From: an uncultured Acetatifactor sp.
GTDB taxonomy: Bacteria; Bacillota; Clostridia; Lachnospirales; Lachnospiraceae
Length of the DNA: 64,000 bases
NCBI GenBank assembly: GCA_910577185.1
Contig: CAJTLR010000001.1
Location: 5,522 to 69,521 of the forward strand
Reading direction: 5' to 3'
Of this stretch, positions 34,824 through 44,146 are shown piece by piece. The stretch's first letter is position 1. Every line of letters begins with the position of its first letter. Made by a program: the position numbers and the translations under genes. A model generated the notes under the pieces. That model was not told where the DNA came from. It saw only the letters and a program-made list of their open reading frames with translations, and ran no database searches.

Positions 34824-36287
34824 ATGAATGACACCAATTTAAGACGGATAAAAACGAGGATGGAAGAAGCTTCCTGCGTGGTTTTTGGGGATGCCATGCT
34901 GGACAGATATATATATGGAGAGGTTGGAAGAATTTCTCCCGAGGCGCCAATTCCGGTTGTTACAGTGACCAGAACGAACAAAGTTTTAGGCGGCGCGGCA
35001 AATGTTGCAGCAAATATTCGCCATTCGGGCTGTAAGACGTATTTTAGCAGTGTAATCGGAGGGGATCCCGCCGGAACAGAGATAGATAACATTTTGCGTA
35101 AACTGGATATTACATACTGCGGTCTGGCTGTATCAAACCGGATGACTACCACAAAAAACAGAATTGTAGGAAAAGGGCAGCAGATAGTGCGTTTTGATGA
35201 AGAGGCCTGCAATCTTGTAAGCTGGCAGGAAGAAAGCCTGATCATGAAACAACTGGACAAACTCCTGAATGCCATAGATTTGGTGGTGGTGTCGGATTAT
35301 GCAAAGGGGGTATGTACAGCAAGGTTGTGCGGCATGCTTATTTCCAGAGCAAATGCGCATCAGGTGAGAGTCATAGCAGATCCCAAAGGGACAAACTGGG
35401 AAAAATATGAGGGCGCTTACATTGTTACCCCCAACTGGAGAGAATTTACGGAAGTGGCGGGACCGGTAAACCCGGAGAAGGATGAAGAGATCCGGCAAAA
35501 GGCTTTGGCAATCCTTGACCGGTTTAAAATAGAAAATATTCTTATTACCAGGTCTGAACAAGGGATGACGCTGGTATCGAAAGATGGGTACTTGTCGGTT
35601 CCGGCCCAGGCAAAAGAGGTTGCGGATGTTTCCGGGGCTGGAGACACCGCGGTAGCAGCGCTGGCAGTATTTCTGGCGGCAGGGGTATCACTGGAAGAAG
35701 CCGTATACTGGGCAAACCGGGCAGCAGGACTGGCTGTGGAACACATGGGCACTTCTGTAATAGGAATAGATGAGCTGATTCGTGAACAGGGAAATGCATC
35801 ACTGCAGGATGATTTTTCGTTAAAAATTATGGGGCTGGAAGAATTAACGGAGAAGATTTCCAGATTAAAAATAAATAACAGAAAGATTGTATTTACAAAC
35901 GGATGCTTTGACATATTGCATGCGGGTCATATCCAGTATCTAAATGAGGCAAGGATGCTGGGAGATTTTTTAATTGCCGCAGTGAACACGGACCAGTCAG
36001 TTAAAAGACTGGACAAGGGAAAAGAACGTCCGGTGAACAAGGAACAGGACCGGGCCCTGCAGCTTGCCGCGCTTCAAATGGTGGATGCTGTTATTTTATT
36101 TGAAGAGGACACTCCCCTGGAAATACTCAGACAGATCAGACCGGACGTTCTGGTAAAGGGAGGGGATTATAAGATAGAAGAAATTGTGGGAAAGGAATAC
36201 GCAGGCGAGACCAGGGTATTGTCACTGAAAAGGGGCTATTCCACGACATGTCTGATAGAGAAGATCCGGTCAGGGGGGACAGCGTGA
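34824..36287 (+). CDS. hldE: Bifunctional heptose-7-phosphate kinase / heptose-1-phosphate adenylyltransferase
   Basis: 487 residues in two domains. The N-terminal 315 residues are a PfkB-family sugar kinase: VVFGDAMLDRYIYGEV, RISPEAPIPV, GGAANVA, and DVSGAGDTAVAAL with the catalytic Asp. From about residue 350 a nucleotidyltransferase follows, with FTNGCFDILHAGH (HxGH at about 366-369), ALQMVDAV and VLVKGGDYK. It phosphorylates C1 of heptose-7-phosphate and, after GmhB, makes ADP-heptose. Length and domain order are those of standard HldE. No HldD epimerase is visible, so the product may remain D-glycero-D-manno. Confidence 0.94.
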   Translation: MNDTNLRRIKTRMEEASCVVFGDAMLDRYIYGEVGRISPEAPIPVVTVTRTNKVLGGAANVAANIRHSGCKTYFSSVIGGDPAGTEIDNILRKLDITYCGLAVSNRMTTTKNRIVGKGQQIVRFDEEACNLVSWQEESLIMKQLDKLLNAIDLVVVSDYAKGVCTARLCGMLISRANAHQVRVIADPKGTNWEKYEGAYIVTPNWREFTEVAGPVNPEKDEEIRQKALAILDRFKIENILITRSEQGMTLVSKDGYLSVPAQAKEVADVSGAGDTAVAALAVFLAAGVSLEEAVYWANRAAGLAVEHMGTSVIGIDELIREQGNASLQDDFSLKIMGLEELTEKISRLKINNRKIVFTNGCFDILHAGHIQYLNEARMLGDFLIAAVNTDQSVKRLDKGKERPVNKEQDRALQLAALQMVDAVILFEEDTPLEILRQIRPDVLVKGGDYKIEEIVGKEYAGETRVLSLKRGYSTTCLIEKIRSGGTA

Positions 36288-36802
36288 GAAAGGCAGTTTT
36301 TTTGGACCGGGATGGTACGATTAACGTAGATAAACATTATTTGTACCGGGTGGAAGATTTTGAATTTCTGCCGGGAGTACCGCAGGTATTGGGTGAACTA
36401 CGAAAAAAAGGGTATCTGCTGATTCTGGTAACCAATCAGTCGGGGATAGCACGCGGATATTTCACTGTGGAACAAATGCGGGATCTTCATCGGCATATGC
36501 AATGTGAGCTGCAAAAGTCCGATGCGCAATTTGATGACATACTGTTTTGTCCGCACCATCCCCAGGGGATAATATCCCGCTATGCGGTGCACTGTGATTG
36601 CAGAAAGCCGGGAGGACTGCTTTTTGAACAGGCCATAAAGGCCCATGGAATTGAACCTGGAATATCCATTGCGGTAGGGGATAATGACCGGGATTTGATT
36701 CCGGCGGAAGCCCTGGGTATGAAATGCATTAAGATTTCGGAAGAGAATGATGGCAGGTGGGTAACCTGCAGGAACCTGGCAGAACTGAAAAGGTTTATAT
36801 GA
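36284..36802 (+). CDS. gmhB: D-glycero-D-manno-heptose-1,7-bisphosphate 7-phosphatase
   Basis: 172 residues from a GTG at 36284 that overlaps the HldE stop (GTGA) with GGGGGG upstream. The ORF could extend upstream within hldE, but family alignment starts at RKAVFLDRDGTINVD. HAD motifs are AVFLDRDGT (I), LVTNQSG (II), CRKPGG with the motif III Lys, and AVGDNDRD (IV). CPHHPQG and HCDCRKP supply the Cys/His zinc site typical of GmhB. It removes the C7 phosphate between the two HldE steps. Confidence 0.93.
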   Translation: MRKAVFLDRDGTINVDKHYLYRVEDFEFLPGVPQVLGELRKKGYLLILVTNQSGIARGYFTVEQMRDLHRHMQCELQKSDAQFDDILFCPHHPQGIISRYAVHCDCRKPGGLLFEQAIKAHGIEPGISIAVGDNDRDLIPAEALGMKCIKISEENDGRWVTCRNLAELKRFI

Positions 36803-36896
36803 ATTTTGTCTGAGCTTTAGCCGTATTTACGGGGATTAGGAGCTGCCAGGACTTAAGGACATAAAAAACGGTTCTTTGTAGAAGGGAAATTTTGAA

Positions 36897-38453
36897 ATGG
36901 CAGAGGTTGCGACAGGGTATTTCCAGAAATTTTTAGAGAATATCAATGGATTTTGGGAAGAGAGAGAAAACATATATATTTATGGTGCAGGAAAATATGC
37001 AAAAAATATGTATCAGTTTTTAAACCGGCATGACAAGATGATAAAAGGATTTCTGGTTACCGGCAGAACGGAAGGAAATTATGAAGGAAAACCTGTCATT
37101 CCCATTCAAAGTATTGCGGGCGAACTGGATTCCTCTGTGGGGATTATTCTGGCCATGAAGGCAGCATTCCAGAATGAAGTAAGGGATGAATATGGGGAGC
37201 TGTTTGGAACCCGGGCTGTCGGACTGTTATTTGTGGATGAACTGATTCTGCAGTCAATCTGCATGGGGCCGGAAGAGGGAAGAATGGAGGAATGGCGCAG
37301 GCAGTTTGGCTTTGGACAAAACATAGATAAGGATACCTGGAAAAACATATTAGTGATACACTTGGAGCAAGTCATAGGTGATTATATATGGGGGACGGCT
37401 TTTCTGAGGGAACTAAGGGCCAATTTACCAGAGAGCCATATCACATATGTGGTTTCTGAAAGGGCATATGGGATATTTCAAAATTGTCCGTATGTAGATA
37501 ACCTGCTTCTCTATGGTACGCAGACTACGGAGATGTATTCAGAAGATATGGAAGAAGGTGTCAAGGCATTCGTTGAGGCTTATCTGGGAAGCCGGCAATA
37601 TGATGTGGTTTTTATGGCCAAGGCAGTTCCGCACAATGAATATGAAGTAGTAGAGAATGTATTAATGGCCTTATATAGCCGGGCAAAGGTGTGTATTGCC
37701 CATGGACATTATATATTTCTGAAGGAAATAATATATACGGATTTTTGGAAGAGCTTGTTTCCTATTATGGTTCTTCATGACAAAGCGGAACATGATGTCT
37801 CAAAGGATCTCTCATTGCTGCGTATATGCGGTTTTAATATACGAAATGAAAAGATGGAATTATGGACAAGCCCGGAGGAAAAAAAGTGGGCAAGAGACTT
37901 ATTAGAGGACTTTTTGCAGCCCGGGGGAAAAATAGTCATAGCGCTGGGGGTAGCTGCCCGCGAACCGAGGAGAAGCTGGCCGGCAGAAGCTTATGTAGAA
38001 TTAATCCGCAGAATGGGAACAAGAAATCAACAGCTGTGTTATGTAATTTTCGGGGGAGACAATGCTGTGGAGGCGGCGGAAATCATTACAAAAAGCAGTG
38101 CAAATATACTGAATATTGCCGGAAAAACCACATTGTCTGAATCAATAGCAGTGATGGAAGAATGTCATATATACGTGGGTTCCGATACCAGCCTGCTTCA
38201 TATGGCAGCTGCATTCGGACATCCGGTTGTGGAGCTGACTGCGAATTTAAAGGATGGCTGCGAAACGGATATGGGACACCCGGTCAGGACAGGACCCTGG
38301 AAAGTTCCGGGGAAGGTGATATATCCTCAAAAACAATTAGATGGCTGCACCCATGTCTGTGAAAAGGAATATGCTCATTGCATTACGCAGATTGATGTGG
38401 GAGAGGTTGAGGAGGCCGTACAGGACATGATTGACTCATATTGCAAAGCGTAA
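36897..38453 (+). CDS. GT9 heptosyltransferase-like enzyme with N-terminal Rossmann module
   Basis: 518 residues. The shared module is at about 21-118 (IYIYGAGKYAKNMY, then GFLVTGRTEG). From about residue 150 it is a GT-B family 9 protein: ILVIHLEQVIGDYIWG in the acceptor domain, then the donor domain with VIALGVAAREPRRSWP and HIYVGSDTSLLHMAAAFG, matching the WaaC/WaaF-type pattern. Placed right after GmhA-HldE-GmhB, ADP-heptose is the likely donor. Heptosyltransferases are classically Gram-negative LPS enzymes, so here it must act on another acceptor. Confidence 0.87.
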   Translation: MAEVATGYFQKFLENINGFWEERENIYIYGAGKYAKNMYQFLNRHDKMIKGFLVTGRTEGNYEGKPVIPIQSIAGELDSSVGIILAMKAAFQNEVRDEYGELFGTRAVGLLFVDELILQSICMGPEEGRMEEWRRQFGFGQNIDKDTWKNILVIHLEQVIGDYIWGTAFLRELRANLPESHITYVVSERAYGIFQNCPYVDNLLLYGTQTTEMYSEDMEEGVKAFVEAYLGSRQYDVVFMAKAVPHNEYEVVENVLMALYSRAKVCIAHGHYIFLKEIIYTDFWKSLFPIMVLHDKAEHDVSKDLSLLRICGFNIRNEKMELWTSPEEKKWARDLLEDFLQPGGKIVIALGVAAREPRRSWPAEAYVELIRRMGTRNQQLCYVIFGGDNAVEAAEIITKSSANILNIAGKTTLSESIAVMEECHIYVGSDTSLLHMAAAFGHPVVELTANLKDGCETDMGHPVRTGPWKVPGKVIYPQKQLDGCTHVCEKEYAHCITQIDVGEVEEAVQDMIDSYCKA

Positions 38454-38553
38454 TTTAGGAAGCCGGGGATGAAGAAGGTGTAAGGGGAAGATGACTAAAC
38501 CAGAGATTTAAAAAACTGAACTAAACTTACAGATATAAAAGGAGTATGGCAAA

Positions 38554-39717
38554 ATGAACTATGAAAATTTATATGGAAAAAAGATAAGGGGTGGAATAAG
38601 GTGGATTCATAAAACCATCGAGAGGCTGGAAAATGAGCTGTGCCTGGAGCGGTATGGATATAAAGTATATTCTCAAAACGATGAAGACGGAATTATTGAA
38701 GAAATATTTTCCAGAATAGGTACAACCAATAAATATTTTATTGAATTTGGAGTGCAAAATGGTTTGGAGAGCAACACACATTATTTGTTACATAAAGGCT
38801 GGCAGGGATTATGGATTGAAGGAAGCAGCTTATATTGTTCTGAAATACAATATCGCTTCCGGCCTGTAATAGAGAATAAAAAACTGTGTATCACAAACGC
38901 GTTTATAACCCGTGATAACATTAATCATTTGATTGGGGAGAATGTGCGGGGAGAAATTGATTTATTAAGCATAGACATTGACGGAAATGATTATCATGTA
39001 TGGAAAGCCATTGATGTAATCAATCCAAGAGTAGTTGTAATTGAATATAATGCTAAATTTACCCCGGATGTGGAGTGGGTAATGGGGTATTGCGAAAACC
39101 ATGTGTGGAAATGTGACGACTGGCATGGCGCATCCTTGAAAGCACTGGAGAATCTGGGCAGAGAAAAGGGATATCAATTAGTAGGGACTAATATTAGCGG
39201 CTCCAATGCTTTTTTTGTCAGAAATGATTTGACGGGGAACTTGTTTTATTTGCCGGCAACTGCTGAGGAATTGTATTCGCCAATGGGCAATGGATGGGGG
39301 CATATTTGCGGAGGACATAAGAACAACTACTGTCTGGCAGATCAAAAAGAAGGATTCGGCATTGGGGAATTGATGAAGGAGGGCAGGAAAGATGGTGTCA
39401 ATTCTCAATGGAACACTCTTTTTCAGGCTAATAAATATGTTATCTTATATGGAACCGGGACAGATGCTGAAGGGATTTATGAAGAGTTGTCTGATGATGC
39501 CAGAAGAAAGGTGTTATTTTGTGATGCCAGGGCAAAACAGGGAGAATACATTTTCCAGGGAAAAGTAGTGATGAATCCGGATGTACTGCTGGATATCACC
39601 AGAGAATTTCCGATTCTGATTACATCGAGTCAATACCATAAGGAAATAGAAGAAAGCCTGCTGGCGAAAGGAATTAAGAAAGAACGGATTCAGATTAACA
39701 AAAACAGTTATAAATAA
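38554..39717 (+). CDS. SAM-dependent methyltransferase (FkbM-like) with C-terminal Rossmann module
   Basis: 387 residues. An N-terminal methyltransferase-like fold shows SQNDEDGIIEEIF, FIEFGVQNGLES as the SAM-binding loop, LWIEGSS at the acidic strand and LLSIDIDGNDYHVW, a variant of the FkbM IDxEGxE motif. Residues about 293-382 are the shared module (VILYGTGTDAEGIYE, then LFCDARAKQG). AAAGGAG lies ahead of the ATG. Methylation of a glycan residue is likely. It is followed at 31 bases by a second FkbM-like gene with the module at the opposite end. Confidence 0.78.
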   Translation: MNYENLYGKKIRGGIRWIHKTIERLENELCLERYGYKVYSQNDEDGIIEEIFSRIGTTNKYFIEFGVQNGLESNTHYLLHKGWQGLWIEGSSLYCSEIQYRFRPVIENKKLCITNAFITRDNINHLIGENVRGEIDLLSIDIDGNDYHVWKAIDVINPRVVVIEYNAKFTPDVEWVMGYCENHVWKCDDWHGASLKALENLGREKGYQLVGTNISGSNAFFVRNDLTGNLFYLPATAEELYSPMGNGWGHICGGHKNNYCLADQKEGFGIGELMKEGRKDGVNSQWNTLFQANKYVILYGTGTDAEGIYEELSDDARRKVLFCDARAKQGEYIFQGKVVMNPDVLLDITREFPILITSSQYHKEIEESLLAKGIKKERIQINKNSYK

Positions 39718-39747
39718 GCATTTTTTGAAGAAGGAGAAGGAAAATAA

Positions 39748-40815
39748 ATGAATCCGGAATTTAAGACATTAGATCAAATGATCAGGCGTGTTGTAAAGAA
39801 ATATAACTCGTTTATTATCTGCCCATTTGGTGACTGCGGAATGAAAACGAAGGAGATATTGAACAAACGATATGGAATACAGGAAACCGCCATATTGGAT
39901 AATGGTCTGGCAGACTATAATCCGCAGATTTTCAAAGTGAACCGTTTATGTGAAATGGACACGCGTGGCGCCGTAATTCTTCTGAATACCATGGACAGGA
40001 AAATAAATAATCTGCTGTTCAGGCAAATCAGGGAAATTGACGCAAAGGTTTCAATTGCAAATGTACAGGATGAACTTGTAGTGTGGGATTGTCCTGAAAA
40101 AGCCAGATGGTTCAGGCATCTGAAACAACTGTTATCAGTAAAAGAAGTGAAGGGAATTCCCCTGGTTAGAATCGGTCGTGATTATGATGGCGGATATATT
40201 ATGCCGGATGATTTTAACAGTACGTTAAGGGCATATAGTTTCGGAATCAGTAATGATGTATCCTGGGATAAAGACATTGCGTCCAGAGGGATAGAAGTAT
40301 TTATGTATGATCCCACCATTCCATGTCTGCCGGAAGAAAACAGTCATTTTCATTTTTATAAAAAAGGGATATCAGGAAAAGACATTCCGGAGGAAGATTT
40401 ATTTTCCATGGAAACGATTCTTGACTGGAATGGTGACAGCAATAACCGTAACCTGATTTTGAAAATGGATGTAGAAGGGGCGGAGTGGGAATTTTTAGAG
40501 GATGTTTCTTCAGAAGTGTTAGGTCAATTTATACAAATGACCTTTGAGTGGCATGATGTGGTAAATATTCCCAGTACTTTGCTGCGGAAAATCATTGAAA
40601 AAATAAATTGTACACACCAGGTAGTATGGCTTCACGGAAATAATTGCGCTGCTGCAGTAAGAGGCGGAGAAATTTTGATGCCGTTTGCATTAGAAATAAC
40701 ATTTGTGAGAAAAGAAGACTATGAATTTACAAAAAGTGAATCTGTTTATCCTCTTAGCATTGATATGCCTAACAATCCCAATAAACCGGATCATATTTTG
40801 GGGAATTGGGGATAA
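39748..40815 (+). CDS. FkbM-family methyltransferase with N-terminal module
   Basis: 355 residues. Residues about 17-111 are a variant of the shared module (FIICPFGDCGMKTKEIL, then AILDNGLAD). The methyltransferase part contains RIGRDYDGGYIMPDDF, YSFGISNDVSWD and LKMDVEGAEWEFL, the FkbM hallmark. AGGAGAAGG precedes the ATG. It is followed by a 152-base gap that holds only a weak GTCTC/GAGAC hairpin near 40820-40836 and the ribosome binding site of the next gene. Confidence 0.82.
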   Translation: MNPEFKTLDQMIRRVVKKYNSFIICPFGDCGMKTKEILNKRYGIQETAILDNGLADYNPQIFKVNRLCEMDTRGAVILLNTMDRKINNLLFRQIREIDAKVSIANVQDELVVWDCPEKARWFRHLKQLLSVKEVKGIPLVRIGRDYDGGYIMPDDFNSTLRAYSFGISNDVSWDKDIASRGIEVFMYDPTIPCLPEENSHFHFYKKGISGKDIPEEDLFSMETILDWNGDSNNRNLILKMDVEGAEWEFLEDVSSEVLGQFIQMTFEWHDVVNIPSTLLRKIIEKINCTHQVVWLHGNNCAAAVRGGEILMPFALEITFVRKEDYEFTKSESVYPLSIDMPNNPNKPDHILGNWG

Positions 40816-40967
40816 ATTGTCTCTATGTGTGAGACATGGCAGTTCATGCTGTGCATGGAAAGCATAGTAGATGAAACCGTTATTTTGCAGATGCCAAGTG
40901 AGTCCGTGGCAATCAGGGGTCTTGAAAGCCGGAACAGAGGATTCTTTAACATGGGAAGGAGCACTAA

Positions 40968-43193
40968 GTGGTATATACATTTGACATTTTCGACACATTA
41001 ATCACCCGGACAACGGCGCAGCCGGAGGGTATTTTTATGATTATGCAGGAAATGCTGGACCGGGACGACCGCTTTACAAAGCTTCCTTCCCATTTTAAGA
41101 GACATTTCCGTGATTTTAGAATGGATGCGGAATCGGAGGCGCATCGAAGGGCCGCAAACATGGGAAGGGAAGACGTAACCCTGGAAATGATATATGCGCA
41201 GATGGCCTATATGAATTATCTGCCCAGAGAGACCGTGCAGTGGCTGATGGAATTAGAACTTGCGGCAGAGGCAGAAAACAGCATACCAATTCCTGACAAT
41301 ATCAACAGGCTGAAAAGCCTGAAAGAGGAGAATGAAATCTATCTTTTGTCAGACATGTATCTTCCAGGGGAGCATATCCGCCAAATGCTGGTGGCAGCGG
41401 ATGGGGTATTCAGGGACATTCCCATCCTGGTTTCCGGGGAAATCGGAAAAAATAAAAGCAGTGGAAAGCTGTATGCCTATTTTCTGGAAAAATACGGAAT
41501 CGACAGCCGAAAATGGGTACATATCGGAGATAATCCGAAATCGGACGGCGTTATGGCAGTCAGGGCAGGGGGCCGCAGTGAGCTGTATTCAGGATATGGA
41601 TTTACGGAATTTGAGCGCAGACTGCTGAAGGAGCAGGGAAATCAGTATGCTGTCCAGTTCACCCTGGGCATGGTCAGGAAGGTAAAGGGAGATAAGCGGG
41701 AGAGTACCCGGGCAGAGCAGGTGGGAATGTCTGTTGGGGGACCGGTTTTGTTCGGGTATGTGTTATGGGTACTGCAGGAGGCATTGCGGCAGGGGATACA
41801 GACTCTGTTTTTTGTGGCCAGGGACGGGTATTTGCTGAAGAAAATGGCAGATCTCATCATCCGGAGCCGGAAAATGGCTTTGCAGACCCGTTATTTATAC
41901 GGCTCCCGGTATGTATGGAGAATCGCGGCTGCCGCAGCCGACAGGGACAGGTTCAGGGACTGGGTGCAGAAATACGCTTCGTTCTCAACCCTTGCCGAGC
42001 TGGTGGAAGAACTGCATCTGGAGGCAGAGGAGCTGGCAGATTATTTCCCCAAATTGCTGCAGGCAGACGGAAGAGTGTTATCTGCCAGGGAAAAGCTTCT
42101 GATCAAGGAAATTCTGAAAACAGAGGAATCGCTTTTCCGGACAGTGGCTTTGAAGCAGTCAAAGGACAGGGCAGAGGCTGTGGCATATTTGCGTCAGGAG
42201 CTTGCCTCTGCGGAGGGCAGGGCGGCATTTGTGGAGCTAAACGGAACAGGGCGTTCCCAATGCTCTATGCAGGCCCTGATAGCAGACTTTTACAAAGAAC
42301 CGGTGATCAGTTTTTTCTATGCAATGACAAATGCCGTTGACATTCAGACGGACAACAATGTTTTCTATAAATATACTTACAAAAGGCTGCGGATAGACAC
42401 TGTCATAGAGATGCTCACGCGGGCTCCCCACGGGCAGACCATAGGATACCGTGAAGAAAATGGAAGATGGAATCCCGTTCTGGATGCCTCTGCCAGAGAA
42501 TATCCGGAGGAACAGGTGTATGAGGAATACATAAAAGGTGTGCTGGCATTCACCCGGGAGGCCTGCGGCCATTGCCGGTGTCCGGGAGAGAAATTGTCAG
42601 AAGTTTCCTTAATGTATGCGGAACATATCTGCAGTGAACCGGAGCCGGAGGTACAGAAACTGATAGGCGATATTCCTTCCTCCGAGGAGGGGACGGGAAC
42701 CGGGACAAAACTGTACGGGCCGGAACTGACAGACGGGCAGTTAAGGCAGATTTTTCTGTATCATGTGCCGGTGCAGGAATGCTATCCGGGGATACGGCTG
42801 GATTTCTCCCTTCTGCGCCTGACGCCTGAACAGAAAAAAACAATGGCGTATTATCAGATGCTAAACCCCGCCGGGCAGGTTCCGGCCGGCAAAAAAAGCC
42901 GGGATGATACCCTGGAAATAACAGGGAAAATTGTATTATACGGGGCGGGCAAAAGAGGGCAGGACTTATACAGGGAGATTCGGAAAAACGAAAATGCCTG
43001 TGTTGTATTATGGGTTGATAAAAATTATAAAAACTGCGGGCACAGGGAGATGGAGATTTCCCCGCCGGACAGAATTCTGGAAGTTTCGTATGACTATTTA
43101 TGGATAGGGGTAGCCGATCTTGAAATCGTGAAAGGCATCAGAGAGGACCTGATCAGTCTGGGCGTCCCGGCGGTTAAGATACTGTGGAACTAA
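40968..43193 (+). CDS. COG5610-like HAD protein with large middle region and C-terminal module
   Basis: 741 residues from a GTG at 40968, 6 bases after AAGGAG. Residues 1-220 are HAD-like: TFDIFDTLITR (motif I), LLSDMYLPG (II), and VHIGDNPKSD (IV). Residues about 235-640 are a separate region with LFFVARDGYLLKKM, YLYGSRYVWRI, FVELNGTGRSQ and MLTRAPHGQT, which I know only as the rest of COG5610-type predicted hydrolases of glycan loci. Residues 653-741 are the shared module (IVLYGAGKRGQDLY, then LWVDKNYK). It has a same-architecture paralog at 53572. Catalytic role unknown; the two-part body may be a phosphatase joined to a transferase. Confidence 0.75.
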   Translation: MVYTFDIFDTLITRTTAQPEGIFMIMQEMLDRDDRFTKLPSHFKRHFRDFRMDAESEAHRRAANMGREDVTLEMIYAQMAYMNYLPRETVQWLMELELAAEAENSIPIPDNINRLKSLKEENEIYLLSDMYLPGEHIRQMLVAADGVFRDIPILVSGEIGKNKSSGKLYAYFLEKYGIDSRKWVHIGDNPKSDGVMAVRAGGRSELYSGYGFTEFERRLLKEQGNQYAVQFTLGMVRKVKGDKRESTRAEQVGMSVGGPVLFGYVLWVLQEALRQGIQTLFFVARDGYLLKKMADLIIRSRKMALQTRYLYGSRYVWRIAAAAADRDRFRDWVQKYASFSTLAELVEELHLEAEELADYFPKLLQADGRVLSAREKLLIKEILKTEESLFRTVALKQSKDRAEAVAYLRQELASAEGRAAFVELNGTGRSQCSMQALIADFYKEPVISFFYAMTNAVDIQTDNNVFYKYTYKRLRIDTVIEMLTRAPHGQTIGYREENGRWNPVLDASAREYPEEQVYEEYIKGVLAFTREACGHCRCPGEKLSEVSLMYAEHICSEPEPEVQKLIGDIPSSEEGTGTGTKLYGPELTDGQLRQIFLYHVPVQECYPGIRLDFSLLRLTPEQKKTMAYYQMLNPAGQVPAGKKSRDDTLEITGKIVLYGAGKRGQDLYREIRKNENACVVLWVDKNYKNCGHREMEISPPDRILEVSYDYLWIGVADLEIVKGIREDLISLGVPAVKILWN

Positions 43194-43222
43194 ACAGCCG
43201 CGTAACTTGCTGCACCACCATG

Positions 43223-43270
43223 CATAAAAGTCCGGGGGTTTTGCTGCGGTAATGCTGGGGGACTTTTATG
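43223..43270 (+). terminator. Terminator-like inverted repeat between COG5610-like and IMPase genes
   Basis: CATAAAAGTCC (43223-43233) and GGACTTTTATG (43260-43270) are perfect 11-base inverted repeats, with a 26-base loop. The A4 on the left and TTTTAT on the right resemble a rho-independent terminator with a short T tract, readable in either direction. The loop is long and G-rich, so strength is doubtful. It may attenuate transcription of the downstream genes. Confidence 0.4.
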
Positions 43271-43327
43271 GGAAAAGGGGAACATAAGATCCGGACTGTA
43301 ATATATTTTCGGAAGGAATGAAGCGGG

Positions 43328-44146
43328 ATGAAAATGGAAAGGTATCAGAATGAACTGGAATATGCCATAAAAGCGGCTGTCCAGGCAGGTGAAGTGCTGA
43401 AAAAAGAGAAACTTGCAGAGGTAGACGCTGCAGATGGCAGGGATATCAAACTGGTTATGGACAGGAAGAGCGAAGCTGTCATAATGGAATGCCTGGAAGA
43501 AACGGGGATTCCGGTTCTCTCCGAAGAATGCGGATTCCGGGGCGGTTCGGAAGAAAATCTGAAAAAGGGAAAACTGTGGATTATAGATCCGCTGGATGGC
43601 TCTGCAAATTATTGGAAGGGCATGCGGGAACTGGCCTGCGTATCAGTGGCACTGTGGGAGAATGGGAAACCGGTTCTCGGGGTGGTCAATCGCTTTTACT
43701 GTGACGAATTGTTTTCCGGCGTGGCAGGGGCAGGGGCGTGGCTGAATGGCAGTCAGATTATGGTTTCGGGTGTGGAGCAGCCGTCCGGGGGTGTTCTTGC
43801 ATCAGGATTTCCGCTGAAACGCAGCTATGAAGGCGCCGATCTGGAAAGATTTATTAAATGGACCCAGAATTTTAAAAAGATCCGTATGCTGGGAGCAGCG
43901 GCGCTTATGGGAACCTTTGTGGCCTGCGGAAGAGTGGATGCCTACATGGAAGAGTCAATTATGCTGTGGGACATTGCGGCCGCGGCGGCTATTGTTCTGG
44001 GAGCCGGAGGGGCATTAGAGTTGGAACTGAGGGAAGCGTTTCAGTGTGTGTGCGGAATGTATGCCAGTGAAGCGCTGCGGACCCGTGCGGCAGAAATGGC
44101 AGGCACTGCGGTGCAGGAAGAAAGTGTAAGTGGAAAGCTATGTTGA
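43328..44146 (+). CDS. Inositol-monophosphatase-family phosphatase (CysQ-like)
   Basis: 272 residues. Metal-binding motifs of the family are all visible: SEECGF (Glu), WIIDPLDGSANYW (DPLDGSxN) and MLWDIAAAAAIV (WDxAA). The family hydrolyses inositol-phosphate, 3'-phosphoadenosine-5'-phosphate or fructose-1,6-bisphosphate. In a glycan locus it may free a sugar or polyol phosphate, or recycle PAP if a sulfotransferase exists; no sulfotransferase is visible in the window. Its last 7 bases overlap the next gene. Confidence 0.87.
   Translation: MKMERYQNELEYAIKAAVQAGEVLKKEKLAEVDAADGRDIKLVMDRKSEAVIMECLEETGIPVLSEECGFRGGSEENLKKGKLWIIDPLDGSANYWKGMRELACVSVALWENGKPVLGVVNRFYCDELFSGVAGAGAWLNGSQIMVSGVEQPSGGVLASGFPLKRSYEGADLERFIKWTQNFKKIRMLGAAALMGTFVACGRVDAYMEESIMLWDIAAAAAIVLGAGGALELELREAFQCVCGMYASEALRTRAAEMAGTAVQEESVSGKLC

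Noticed and set aside
36248..36283. Upstream extension of gmhB into hldE from an ATG at 36248.
   Set aside because: The added residues do not belong to the family, and the GTG at 36284 overlaps the hldE stop with a strong G-rich site upstream.
43328..44146. Sulfation pathway suggested by the CysQ-like phosphatase.
   Set aside because: No sulfotransferase, APS kinase or PAPS synthesis gene occurs in the window, so a sugar- or polyol-phosphate substrate is at least as likely.
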